From Bradyrhizobium sp. 4 (GTDB lineage: Bacteria > Pseudomonadota > Alphaproteobacteria > Rhizobiales > Xanthobacteraceae): DNA of 64,000 nt. The stretch is from positions 3,782,001-3,846,000 of the forward strand of contig NZ_CP064686.1 of NCBI RefSeq assembly GCF_023100905.1, written 5' to 3'. Positions within the stretch are counted from its first letter, which is position 1. Every line of letters starts with the position of its first letter. Shown here one piece after another: positions 13,089 to 21,677 of this stretch. The translations under genes were made by a program, and so were the position numbers. The notes beneath the pieces are model-generated. The model was given only the letters and a program-made list of their open reading frames with translations, did no database searches and had not been told where the DNA came from.

Positions 13089-15114
13089 GGATCTCGCGAC
13101 GTCGTGGCGCGCGGGGCTGAGGCCTCCGCCCAACATGACCGTCGTCGACTGGGCGGAGCAGAACCGAAAGCTTTCGAAGGAATCTTCAAACGGCGGACGC
13201 TTCATCGTCGCCAGGGTCGAGGTCGCGCGCGGGCCGATGCTGTGGGCCACCGAGCCCGGCGTGAAGGTCATTACGCTGCAGGCCTGCACCCAGCTGCTCA
13301 AGACCACGTTCCTCGAGAACGTCGCCGGCTACTACATGCACCTGGATCCATGCCCTATCCTCGTAGTGCAGCCCAAGGACGCGGCGGCCGAGACTTTCTC
13401 GAAGGACCGCCTGGCACCGATGATCCGCGACACCCCTGTGCTGCGGGATATCTTCCGCAGCCAAGCGCGCGACGCCGGCAACACGCTCACCCACAAGCAG
13501 TTCCCGGGCGGGCATATCACGATGGTCGGCGCCAACAGCCCGACCAACCTCGCGATGCGGCCGATCCGCATCGTGCTGTTCGACGAAATTGACAAGTACC
13601 CGCTGTCGGCCGGCAACGAAGGCTCGCCGATCGTGCTGGCAGAGGAGCGCCAGGCCGAGTTCGCCGCCAACAGCCTGTCCGCCCGCGTCTGCTCGCCCAC
13701 CGTCGAGGGGCGCAGCGCGATCGCCAAGTCCTACGAGGTGAGCGACCAGCGCAAGCCTTTCGTGGAATGCCCGCACTGCAAGACCTGGCAGGTCCTGGAG
13801 TGGGAGCAGGTCCGCTTCGAGAAGGATGCCCAGGACCGGCCCAAGCCCGACACGGCCGCCTACATCGGCGAATGCTGCGGGGTCGTATGGACAGAAGCCG
13901 ACAGGTTGCGCGCGCTCGAGCGGGTGACCTGGCGCCAGACCCGCGAGTTCTTTTGCTGCGGCAAGAAGCAGAAGCCGGAGATATGGATCCGCGAGCCCGC
14001 GGCGCCCGGTGTCGAATACGCCGTCTGCAGTGAATGCGGCAAGCGCGCGGTCCCGAACGACCACGCCGGCGGAATCGCCTCGAAGCTCTACGCGCCGAAG
14101 CAGAGCATCCGCCAGCTGGTGAAGAAATACCGGAGCGCGCTAAAGGCCGGCATCGAGGAGCTGAAGACGTTCTACAACACGCAGCTCGCCAGGACCTGGA
14201 AGGTGGCCGGTGAAGCACCCGAGTGGGATCGCGTGTATGGCCGCCGCGGCGGTTATCGATCCGGCACGGTGCCATCGGGCGTACTGATCCTGTTCGCCGG
14301 CGTCGACGTCCAGAAGGATCGCCTCGAGATCAGTGTCTGGGGTTTCGGCCGCAATCGTGAGCGCTGGCTGATCGAGCACCGCGTCATTCCTGGCCAGGTC
14401 ATCCAACAGGCGACCTGGGACGAGCTCGCCAAAATGTTCGACGATGTCTGGCGCCGCGAGAGCGGCGCTGAAATGTCGGTCCGCGACTGGGGCATCGATT
14501 CCGGCGCCTTTGCCGCAGAGGTCGGCGCCTTCGTCCGCAGCCAGATGGGACGCAACAACGTCCACGCCGTCGACGGCCACGACAATTCGCTGATGCCGTA
14601 CATCGGCGTCGGCGCCCTCGATGTCACCGTGCACGGCAAGAAGCTTCGTCGCGGCCTGAAGACGGTGAAGGTCGGGTCGTCGTACTGCAAACAGGAGCTG
14701 ATGGGCCAGCTGGGCCTCGACCGGCCGGAGGAGGGGAAGGCGTTCCCGCCCGGCTATGTGCATCTCCCGGAAGATGTCAGCGAGGACCAGGTCAAGCAGC
14801 TGACCTCGGAAGAGCTGCAGGTCAACGTGGTCCGCGGCCGCACGCGTCGCACCTGGACCGTAATGTCCGGCCGGCGCAACGAGGTCCTGGACTGCGCCAA
14901 CTACGCGCGCGCGCTGGCCGCAATGCGGGGCTGGGACCGTTGGCGGCCGAACAGGTTTCGCGAGCTCGAGGACCAGCTCGGCGTTCCCCACAACGACAGC
15001 CCGCCGCCGGCCGGCGCGCCAGCCGCGGCCGCGGGCTCCGCTCCAGCATCGACACCGGCGCCGGCGCGACAGCCGCTGGTGCGGCGCTCCTCTCGATCGA
15101 ACTACATGGATTGA
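13024..15114 (+). CDS. Terminase large subunit, GpA family
   Basis: A 696-residue packaging motor of the lambda gpA type (PF05876). The ATPase region shows a deviant Walker A (QLLKTTFLENV, near residue 90) and Walker B FDEIDKYP (near 187). Zinc-binding Cys pairs occur in the middle (ECPHC, ECCG, FFCCGKK, CSECGK), and the C-terminal nuclease has acidic residues in AGVDVQKDR, DWGIDSG and VLDCANY. It translocates DNA into the procapsid and cuts cohesive ends. A Pro/Ala-rich tail ends the protein. Translation starts inside the small-subunit gene, giving tight coupling. Confidence 0.95.
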   Translation: MSASISTSSASPLLPSSLRQAEDLATSWRAGLRPPPNMTVVDWAEQNRKLSKESSNGGRFIVARVEVARGPMLWATEPGVKVITLQACTQLLKTTFLENVAGYYMHLDPCPILVVQPKDAAAETFSKDRLAPMIRDTPVLRDIFRSQARDAGNTLTHKQFPGGHITMVGANSPTNLAMRPIRIVLFDEIDKYPLSAGNEGSPIVLAEERQAEFAANSLSARVCSPTVEGRSAIAKSYEVSDQRKPFVECPHCKTWQVLEWEQVRFEKDAQDRPKPDTAAYIGECCGVVWTEADRLRALERVTWRQTREFFCCGKKQKPEIWIREPAAPGVEYAVCSECGKRAVPNDHAGGIASKLYAPKQSIRQLVKKYRSALKAGIEELKTFYNTQLARTWKVAGEAPEWDRVYGRRGGYRSGTVPSGVLILFAGVDVQKDRLEISVWGFGRNRERWLIEHRVIPGQVIQQATWDELAKMFDDVWRRESGAEMSVRDWGIDSGAFAAEVGAFVRSQMGRNNVHAVDGHDNSLMPYIGVGALDVTVHGKKLRRGLKTVKVGSSYCKQELMGQLGLDRPEEGKAFPPGYVHLPEDVSEDQVKQLTSEELQVNVVRGRTRRTWTVMSGRRNEVLDCANYARALAAMRGWDRWRPNRFRELEDQLGVPHNDSPPPAGAPAAAAGSAPASTPAPARQPLVRRSSRSNYMD

Positions 15115-15116
15115 TC

Positions 15117-15335
15117 ATGCCCGCTTCCCTCGAGCAGCTGCAGGCGCGCCTCGACGCGCTCTATGAGCTGCAGGCCACCGGCATCAAGGCGTCGAGCTCC
15201 GGCGACAAGCGCGCCGAGTTTCGCGACATGTCCGAGCTGCGCGACGCGATCGCGGCCGTGCAAGCCCAAATCGGCACGCTGCAGTCGACGCCGACCCGCA
15301 GGTCCCGTCGCATCATCGTCTGCAAGGATCTCTGA
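15117..15335 (+). CDS. gpW-like head-tail joining protein
   Basis: A 72-residue protein between terminase and portal, exactly where lambda places gpW. The two helices (LEQLQARLDALYELQAT and ELRDAIAAVQAQIGTLQ) flanking a short strand, and the basic Arg-rich tail, match the family. gpW plugs the filled head before tail attachment. Confidence 0.85.
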   Translation: MPASLEQLQARLDALYELQATGIKASSSGDKRAEFRDMSELRDAIAAVQAQIGTLQSTPTRRSRRIIVCKDL

Positions 15336-15337
15336 AG

Positions 15338-16918
15338 GTGGGTCTGTTCTCCTTCATGGGCGGGAAGGCGAAAGCCTTCAGCGACGGCCTCGAGGCCGGT
15401 CGCATGGCGCGGCGCATGGCCAATTGGGTGCCGAGCCGGGTTCACGTCAACACGCTGATCTCGGCCTCCGGTGCGACAGCGCTGTCGCGAGCGCGCTACC
15501 TGGTCCGCAACAACGGCTACGCATCGAATGCCGTCGAGGTCTTCACCTCGAACCTGATCGGCGCCGGTATCGTGCCAAGCTGGAACCCGCCGCCGGAGAC
15601 GAACAACGGGCCGAAGAGCGGCGTTGAGGTGATCGGCGCCAATGGCGGTCCGAACCTCGAGGACGAGCCGCAGCCTGACGATACGGAATCTCCGCTCAAG
15701 GCGAAGCTCCAGCAGCTCTGGACCGATTGGACGGACGAGGCCGACGCAGAGGGCCTGACCGACTTTTACGGGCTGGAGCGCCGCGTCGGCCGTGAGCTCT
15801 TCATCGCCGGCGAGGTCTTTATCCGGCTACGGCCGCGCTTCCTTTCGGACGGGCTCACGGTCCCCCTGCAGCTGCAGGTGTTGCCGAGCGAGATGCTGCC
15901 GATCTGGAAGACCGAGCCGGCCGAGGGCGGCAACTATATCCGGCAGGGCATCGAGTTTGACCGGATCGGCCGGCGCGTCGCCTACCATTTCTACAAGGAG
16001 CATCCCGGCGACCAGACCGTCCAGCAGAACACTGGCGAAACCGTCCGCGTGCCTGCCGAAAGCATCCTGCACGTGTTCGATCCCGTCGAGGCCGGTCAGA
16101 TTCGGGGGCTCTCGAAGCTGACGCCCGCGATCGTCTCGCTCTGGATGCTCGACAATTTCGACGACGCCGAGCTCGAGCGGAAGAAGACGGCCGCACTGTT
16201 TTCGGTGTTCATCCACCGGCCGGACCCTAACGGCGAGTTTTTCGAAGAAGCGCTGGCCGCCTCCAAGGACCCGAACAACAAGCCGGCGGCGATCAATCTT
16301 GCGCCAGGCACCGTGCACGAGCTGCTGCCCGGCGAAGAGATCGAGACGGCGTCACCGGCAGATGTCGGCGCCAGCTACGAGCCGTTCCAATATCGCACGC
16401 TGCTGCGGATCTGCGCCGCGCTGGGGCTGCCATACGCGGGCATGACCGGCGACCGCAGCCGGGCGAACTATTCTTCCGAGCGGTCGGCCAACATCGATTT
16501 GCGCAGACGTTGCGACGCGCTGCAGCACAACGTCGTGGCTTTCCAGATGTGCCGCGCGGTCTGGGCGATGTGGCTGCGCCAGGCCGTCCTGGCCGGCGCG
16601 ATCGAGCTGCCCGGCTTCGCCGACGATCCCAAACCCTACAATCGGGTGACCTGGATCCCGCCGAGCTGGCAGTGGATCGATCCGCTCAAGGATCTGCAGG
16701 CCGAGGTTCTGGCGATCGACAACGGCCTCAAGCCGCGCTCGCTCTCGGTCGAGGAAGCCGGCCGGGATCCCGACGAGAACGACCGACGCATCGCCGCGGA
16801 CCAGCGCCGCGAGAAGCGGCTCGGCATCGTGCTGCGGGGCACGCCGACCGCAGCCAAGCAGGTCTCGCTGCCGCCGCCCGACGACACGCCGCCGACCCAG
16901 CAAGGAACACAGCAGTGA
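15338..16918 (+). CDS. Portal protein, lambda gpB family
   Basis: A 526-residue protein starting at GTG 2 bases after the gpW-like stop. It fits the lambda-type portal family in length, position and sequence landmarks, including the early VRNNGYASNAVEVF helix, the tryptophan-rich stem segment and the late ANYSSERSAN motif (about residue 375). Twelve copies form the DNA entry channel of the head. Its stop overlaps the protease start (TGATG). Confidence 0.93.
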   Translation: MGLFSFMGGKAKAFSDGLEAGRMARRMANWVPSRVHVNTLISASGATALSRARYLVRNNGYASNAVEVFTSNLIGAGIVPSWNPPPETNNGPKSGVEVIGANGGPNLEDEPQPDDTESPLKAKLQQLWTDWTDEADAEGLTDFYGLERRVGRELFIAGEVFIRLRPRFLSDGLTVPLQLQVLPSEMLPIWKTEPAEGGNYIRQGIEFDRIGRRVAYHFYKEHPGDQTVQQNTGETVRVPAESILHVFDPVEAGQIRGLSKLTPAIVSLWMLDNFDDAELERKKTAALFSVFIHRPDPNGEFFEEALAASKDPNNKPAAINLAPGTVHELLPGEEIETASPADVGASYEPFQYRTLLRICAALGLPYAGMTGDRSRANYSSERSANIDLRRRCDALQHNVVAFQMCRAVWAMWLRQAVLAGAIELPGFADDPKPYNRVTWIPPSWQWIDPLKDLQAEVLAIDNGLKPRSLSVEEAGRDPDENDRRIAADQRREKRLGIVLRGTPTAAKQVSLPPPDDTPPTQQGTQQ

Positions 16919-18366
16919 TGGCCTATCCGCACATTGCCGAGCGGCTGTTCGGCCACCCGCAATGCATCGAGCCGGCGGCGTTCCGGACCATTCTGGAAGG
17001 CCCGCTGGCCAGGCGCGTGCTGTCGGGGGAGCTCGCCGAGGCGCGCGCCAGCAAGAAACAGAAGCAGCAACTGAAAGCCTCGACCTCGCGGCTCTCCGCG
17101 ATCGTCGATTGCCAGCCGGTGATGGTCGCCGGCGGCGTCGCCGAATTCGGGCTCACCGACGAGGGCGTGGCTATCCTGCCTGTCTGCGGCGTGCTCTCGC
17201 GGCGGTTCGACTGGCTCACCGCGCTGTGCGGCTGGACCACCTATGAGGGCCTGAGCGCGGCGTTCGATCAGATGCTGGCCGACAGCCGCGTTAAGGCGAT
17301 CCTAATGGACGTGGAGAGCCCGGGCGGCGAGGCCGCCGGCATGCTCGACATCTGCGACAAGATCATCGCCGCGCGCAGCATCAAGCCGGTGTGGGCGGTG
17401 GCCAACACCTTCGCGGCCTCGGCCGCCTATGGCGTCGCCGGCAGCGCCGAGCGCCTGGTGCTGCCGCGGCTGGGGCAGGTGGGCTCGATCGGCGCGGTGA
17501 TCGTGCACATCGACCAGTCCGCCTACGACGCGGCCTCCGGAGACAAGTACACGGCCATCTATTCCGGCGAGCGCAAGATCGACGGCTGGGCGCATGCGCC
17601 TTTGTCGGACGGCGCCGCCAAGACGCTCCAGGCCAACGTCGACAATTGCCGGCAGCAGTTCTGCGACCTGGTCGGCCGCCAGGGCCGCATGACCACGAGC
17701 CAGGCGATGAAGACCGAGGCCGGCGTGGCCGCGGACAACAGCGCCGTCGACGGCCGCTATGCCGACGCCGTCGCCACCTTCGAAGATGCTCTTGCCGAGC
17801 TCACAGATCTCGCGGCCGGTCGGTCGCACAGCATTTCCGCCGCTGCGAGTGCGGGCTTAACCGGAGGGCCTTCGCCCATGAAGACCGAAAAGACCGCGGC
17901 GACGGCCGAGACCGTACCCGCCAAGATCGAGACCACCGTCGCGACCACCACGACGCAGCCGGCCGCCGCTGCCGCCGACGACGGCGACAACGGCGACAAG
18001 TGCCCGAGTTGCAATGGCTCCGGCAAGAAGCCGCAGGCCTCGGCCCAACAGGCTGCGCCCCAGGCCGCCGCTCCCGCGGCCGCGGCGACGGCCACCGAGG
18101 CTGGCTATACGATCGAGATGGCGAATGAGACGCTGGAGCTCTGCGCGATCGCCGGCGTCAGCTCGGCGGAGGCCCGCAAGTTCACCGCGGCCAAGACCCC
18201 GGTCGAGAAGGTGCGCGCCGATCTGGCCGCAGCGAAGGCCAACGCCTCGGATGCAGTCGCCCTCAACACTGCGCCGGCGGCCGGCAGCGAAGCCAAGCAG
18301 GCAACCGCCGGCTGGGACGATGCGATCGCCCAGGCGAACAAGCTCAACGGCATCCCCACGAAGTGA
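16918..18366 (+). CDS. Head maturation protease of the S49/ClpP-like type (gpC-like)
   Basis: A 482-residue protein. Residues 70-290 form an SppA/S49-type serine peptidase with VESPGGEAAG, the nucleophile in FAASAAYGVAGSAE, and a candidate catalytic Lys in SGERKIDGW. As in lambda C, the C-terminal part (321-482) is a low-complexity Ala/Thr/Gln region with helices and acts as scaffold; it can also be made alone from an internal start at 17,878. A CPSCNGSG Cys pair lies in this tail. The protease degrades scaffold and matures the procapsid. Confidence 0.92.
   Translation: MAYPHIAERLFGHPQCIEPAAFRTILEGPLARRVLSGELAEARASKKQKQQLKASTSRLSAIVDCQPVMVAGGVAEFGLTDEGVAILPVCGVLSRRFDWLTALCGWTTYEGLSAAFDQMLADSRVKAILMDVESPGGEAAGMLDICDKIIAARSIKPVWAVANTFAASAAYGVAGSAERLVLPRLGQVGSIGAVIVHIDQSAYDAASGDKYTAIYSGERKIDGWAHAPLSDGAAKTLQANVDNCRQQFCDLVGRQGRMTTSQAMKTEAGVAADNSAVDGRYADAVATFEDALAELTDLAAGRSHSISAAASAGLTGGPSPMKTEKTAATAETVPAKIETTVATTTTQPAAAAADDGDNGDKCPSCNGSGKKPQASAQQAAPQAAAPAAAATATEAGYTIEMANETLELCAIAGVSSAEARKFTAAKTPVEKVRADLAAAKANASDAVALNTAPAAGSEAKQATAGWDDAIAQANKLNGIPTK
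17878..18366 (+). CDS. Nested scaffolding protein (Nu3-like), internal start
   Basis: An in-frame ATG at 17,878 follows a perfect Shine-Dalgarno GGAGGG (17,863-17,868) with a 9-base gap, inside the protease gene. The product would be the last 162 residues: an Ala/Thr-rich, poorly ordered first half, a CPSC pair, then helices. Lambda makes its scaffold Nu3 in the same way from within gene C. The ribosome site is direct evidence; the role follows from the lambda parallel. Confidence 0.75.
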   Translation: MKTEKTAATAETVPAKIETTVATTTTQPAAAAADDGDNGDKCPSCNGSGKKPQASAQQAAPQAAAPAAAATATEAGYTIEMANETLELCAIAGVSSAEARKFTAAKTPVEKVRADLAAAKANASDAVALNTAPAAGSEAKQATAGWDDAIAQANKLNGIPTK

Positions 18367-18434
18367 CGTTGTGACGTTCCGCGCATTCGCGCGGCACGCA
18401 ACCCCGGTCTTGAGAACAACAGGAGTTTGAGACC

Positions 18435-19109
18435 ATGACGACTTTGACTGAAACTCTCCATGCCGGGGGCTTCATCGTAAGCGAAGCCAACGGCAAGCGC
18501 TCCCGCGACCAGGTCACCATCGGCCTGTCGCAGACCCTGCTCACCGCCCAGGTGCTCGGCCGCGCGCCGGTCGCCGCAAGCGTAACGTCCTCGGCCGCGG
18601 CCGATGCGGGCAACACCGGCAACGGCGTCTTCACGATCGACGCCACCACCCCGGTGCTGGCCGACGCCAAGAACGGCGTCTACCGCATCGTCTGCATCGA
18701 GCCCGTCACCAACCTTGGCACCTTCGAGGTCCTCGATCCCAAAGGCATCGAGATCGGCCGGTACATCGTGGGCGGCACCTTCGCCACCCAGATCAAGTTC
18801 GCGATCGCCGACGGCGCCACCGACTTTGTCGCAGGCGACGCCTTCTCGGTCACGGTCGGCATCGAGGATCCCGTCGACTACGATTACAAGGCCTTCGACA
18901 CGACGGCGACCGACGGCTGCCAGCGTGCGGCCGGCGTGCTGTTCAGCGCGGTCACCACCGATGGCTCGACCAAGAAGCAGGCCGTTGCGATGCGTCGCGC
19001 GTGCGAGCTTCGCGCCTCCGACCTGGTCTGGCCCGGCAGCAACCTGACCGCGGCGCAGAAGGCGCAAGCGATCCAGGACCTCAACGACCTCGGCATCATC
19101 CTCCGCTAA
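18435..19109 (+). CDS. Head decoration protein (gpD-like)
   Basis: A 224-residue protein with AGGAG 10 bases before the ATG. The N-terminal 45 residues and the C-terminal region (AAGVLFSAVTTDG, about 155-168) match the lambda head decoration family, with a beta-rich insert of about 100 residues between them, so it is twice the size of lambda gpD. Decoration proteins stabilise the expanded shell. It lies just before the major capsid gene. Confidence 0.82.
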   Translation: MTTLTETLHAGGFIVSEANGKRSRDQVTIGLSQTLLTAQVLGRAPVAASVTSSAAADAGNTGNGVFTIDATTPVLADAKNGVYRIVCIEPVTNLGTFEVLDPKGIEIGRYIVGGTFATQIKFAIADGATDFVAGDAFSVTVGIEDPVDYDYKAFDTTATDGCQRAAGVLFSAVTTDGSTKKQAVAMRRACELRASDLVWPGSNLTAAQKAQAIQDLNDLGIILR

Positions 19110-19147
19110 CCGGCAAGCCGACTTCCCCACGGTCGCTTGAAGCAACC

Positions 19148-19168
19148 CGCGCCGGCGCCGCCGGCGCG
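19148..19168. other. Strong hairpin between decoration and capsid genes
   Basis: CGCGCCGGC (19,148-19,156) and GCCGGCGCG (19,160-19,168) form a perfect 9-bp stem with a 3-base loop in the D-E intergenic gap. Without a T-run it is more likely an mRNA processing or stability element than a full terminator, which would fit the need for very high capsid expression. Confidence 0.5.
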
Positions 19169-19219
19169 AACACGTCTCCTCGCGCTTCATGCGCTCCATT
19201 CCACGAAGGGAATTCGACT

Positions 19220-20245
19220 ATGCTGACCATGGACGTCTTCAAGCAGGATGCGTTCAGCTCCACCACGCTGACCGCCGTCGTTGACAAGCTCGGCTACACG
19301 CCCGGCTTCCTTGGCTCGATCGGCGGGCTGTTCCTGCCCGTACCCGTGCGCACCACCGCCGTCTTCATCGAAGAGCGTGCCAATGCTCCCGCGCTGATCC
19401 AGACCACGCCGCGCGGTGCGCCGCCCAAGCAGCGTGGCGGCGAGAAGTCGAAGGTCCGCGCCTTCGAAACCGTGCGCCTGGCGGAAGCCAGCCGCATCAC
19501 TGCATCGGAGCTGCAGGGCATCCGTGCGTTCGGTTCGGAAACCGAGCTCAAGCAGCTGCAGACCGAGGTCGCGCGCCGACAGGGCCTGATCCGCGGCGAT
19601 TTCGAACTCACCTGGGAATACCATCGCCTCGCGGCGATCCAGGGCAAGGCGCTCGATGCCGACGGCTCCACCATCTATGACTGGGCCACCGAGTTCGGCC
19701 AGGCCATCCCGGCCGAGATCGACTTCGACCTGGACAATGCGAACCCCGTGACCGGTGCTGTCCGCAAGAAGTGCAACGCCGTGAAGCGTTCGATCCTGAC
19801 TGCATTGAAGGGCCTCGGTGGCAACGCCGTCGGCATCGGCGCGGTCGTCGGTGACGCCTTCTGGGATGACCTGACGAGCCATCCTGAGGTCGAGAAGACC
19901 TTCATCAACACGCAGCAGGCGGCGGATCTCCGCAACGGCTTCGGTACTGCCTGGTCGACCTTCCGCTACGGCGACATCACCTGGGTCAACTATCGCGGCT
20001 CCGACAACGCGGAGGTCGCGGTTGGCGCTGACAAGGCCAAGTTCTTCCCGATCAACGCCGGCATCTTCCCGGTCGCGCAATCGCCCGGCGAGAGCTTCGA
20101 CTTCGTCAACACGCCCGGCCAGCAGGTCTATTCCGGCATCGTGACCGACAAGGACCGCAACTCCTGGGCCGACGTCGAGCTGTTCTCCTATCCGCTCTTC
20201 GTCTGCACGATGCCGTCGGCTCTTCACCAGGGGCGCCGGACCTAA
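19220..20245 (+). CDS. Major capsid protein (lambda gpE family)
   Basis: A 341-residue protein with AAGGGAA before the ATG. Length (lambda gpE is 341 residues), position and sequence (YTPGFLGSIGGLFLPVPVRT near the start, RRQGLIRGDFELTWEY near 120) fit the lambda major capsid family with the HK97 fold. It forms the icosahedral shell. Frame extension upstream to 19,001 is only read-through over the previous gene. Confidence 0.95.
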   Translation: MLTMDVFKQDAFSSTTLTAVVDKLGYTPGFLGSIGGLFLPVPVRTTAVFIEERANAPALIQTTPRGAPPKQRGGEKSKVRAFETVRLAEASRITASELQGIRAFGSETELKQLQTEVARRQGLIRGDFELTWEYHRLAAIQGKALDADGSTIYDWATEFGQAIPAEIDFDLDNANPVTGAVRKKCNAVKRSILTALKGLGGNAVGIGAVVGDAFWDDLTSHPEVEKTFINTQQAADLRNGFGTAWSTFRYGDITWVNYRGSDNAEVAVGADKAKFFPINAGIFPVAQSPGESFDFVNTPGQQVYSGIVTDKDRNSWADVELFSYPLFVCTMPSALHQGRRT

Positions 20246-20248
20246 CCG

Positions 20249-20572
20249 ATGGCGCTCGCCGATGCTCTCGCCGCCGCGGCGGTCGACGCGGCCTACCTCG
20301 CATGGGGCAGGTCCGCGTCGTATTCGCCTCCCGGCGGCGGGAGCTCGGCGAGGTGCACGGTGCTGCTCGACATCAGGGATTCCTCCGCGAAGCCGGAGGA
20401 TGGCTCGCCGCCGGCGGGCCAGGCCTGGATCGAGGTTCGCGCCAGGGAAGTCGCCGCGCCTGCGGCCGGCGGCACCTTCACCATGACGATCGGCGGCAAG
20501 GTCTACGCGGTCGCAAGTCGCCCGCTGCCGGCCGACGGCGACGGTTATGCCTGGAAGATGTGGGTCGAATGA
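20249..20572 (+). CDS. Head-tail connector, gpFII-like
   Basis: A 107-residue beta-rich protein starting 3 bases after the capsid stop. By size, order and strand content it corresponds to lambda gpFII, which forms the surface to which the tail binds. Sequence similarity is not obvious by eye. Its stop overlaps the next ATG (ATGA). Confidence 0.65.
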   Translation: MALADALAAAAVDAAYLAWGRSASYSPPGGGSSARCTVLLDIRDSSAKPEDGSPPAGQAWIEVRAREVAAPAAGGTFTMTIGGKVYAVASRPLPADGDGYAWKMWVE

Positions 20573-21219
20573 TCGAGGCAAAGGTGCAGCCGATCCGGCG
20601 CGAGCTCGACGTCGCGATCGCGTCCTGGCTTGGTCCGGAGGCGAGGGCGGATGTCCTGGTCGAGAACGCCCGCGAGATCCTGAGCGAGACCGATGCGCGC
20701 AACCGCGACGCGCTCGGGCAGGATGTGCCGCATCGGACCATCGTCGACGGGCTGCCGACCGAAGCGCTCGAGCGCGTGCGCGCCGACGGCGTCATCGTCC
20801 GGACCTACGACGTCATACCGATCCTGCTGATGGAGATCGGCCGGCTGCTCTGGATCCATTCGCCGGTGAAGTCCGGCGATTATCGGCGCTCGCACCGGCT
20901 GCTCGCGGACGGCGACGAGATCGCCGAGGTGCGGGAAGGGTGGTCACTGCCCTCGCTCCCGGCCGGAACAAAGGAATTCATGTTCGCGCCGATCGTGCCC
21001 TATGCCCGCCCGATCGAGCGCGGCTGGTCGAAGAAGGCACCCGACGGCGTCTACCAGGTGGTCGGCGTGATGGGCAAAGCCGTCTTCGGCAAGTTCGCCA
21101 AGATCTCCTTCGCCTATCGCGAGATCACCGGCCTCGCCGAATCCAGGACCGAGCAGAATGCGCGCCCGGGCAAGCCCCGGGATCTGCGCCAGCCGGTCAT
21201 CATCATCCAGCCGAATTGA
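20569..21219 (+). CDS. Minor tail protein Z-like
   Basis: A 216-residue protein at the position of lambda gpZ. The helical N-terminus, the SPVKSGDYRRSH segment (residues 99-110) and the later PYARPIERGWS motif are typical of the gpZ/HK97-gp10 group, which contains a conserved SP.KTG..R pattern. These proteins complete the tail end that joins the head. Confidence 0.75.
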   Translation: MIEAKVQPIRRELDVAIASWLGPEARADVLVENAREILSETDARNRDALGQDVPHRTIVDGLPTEALERVRADGVIVRTYDVIPILLMEIGRLLWIHSPVKSGDYRRSHRLLADGDEIAEVREGWSLPSLPAGTKEFMFAPIVPYARPIERGWSKKAPDGVYQVVGVMGKAVFGKFAKISFAYREITGLAESRTEQNARPGKPRDLRQPVIIIQPN

Positions 21220-21222
21220 GCC

Positions 21223-21633
21223 ATGCCGAGCAAGGCCGTTTCCGATGCATTCGAGGCGCGGCTGCAATCGTGGCCGAACCTTGCCGCGTGCCCGCTGGCC
21301 GATCTCAACGAGGTCTCCATGGTACCGAAGCCGCCGTATCTCCAGATCGAATGGCCCGCGGTCGTCGAGGACCGCATGAGCAAGGGCAAGCCTGCCGTCT
21401 TTCGCGAGAGAGGCGGCGCCCGCTTCATCATCACGGTCTCAACGAATGCTGCCGGCTGGAAAGCCCAGGTGCTCGGCTGGGCGGACGAGCTGCGAGATCT
21501 GTTCCGCGCGCAGGCCTTTGGCGGCGTCGATACCGACGAAGCATCTCCCGCAGTGCTCGACGAGCGCAATCGCGAGGGCACCAAATTCCACGTGCCGTTT
21601 GCCGTCGCCTACACATTCGACGTCCTCAAATAG
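21223..21633 (+). CDS. Tail terminator, gpU-like
   Basis: A 136-residue protein starting 3 bases after the Z-like gene. It has the alpha/beta layout of tail terminator proteins: a helix (VSDAFEARLQSW), then strands around WPAVVED, ARFIITVST and FAVAYTFDVL. In lambda gpU caps the tail tube and fixes its length. Assignment is by position and layout. Confidence 0.7.
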   Translation: MPSKAVSDAFEARLQSWPNLAACPLADLNEVSMVPKPPYLQIEWPAVVEDRMSKGKPAVFRERGGARFIITVSTNAAGWKAQVLGWADELRDLFRAQAFGGVDTDEASPAVLDERNREGTKFHVPFAVAYTFDVLK

Positions 21634-21677
21634 GCCGTCGCTTCTCTCCCCGAAACCTGTGACGAAGGAGCCTGCAG

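Noticed and set aside
16510..16917. N-terminal extension of the S49 protease frame
   Set aside because: It overlaps the portal gene in another frame, is Arg-rich, and the ATG at 16,918 is coupled to the portal stop.
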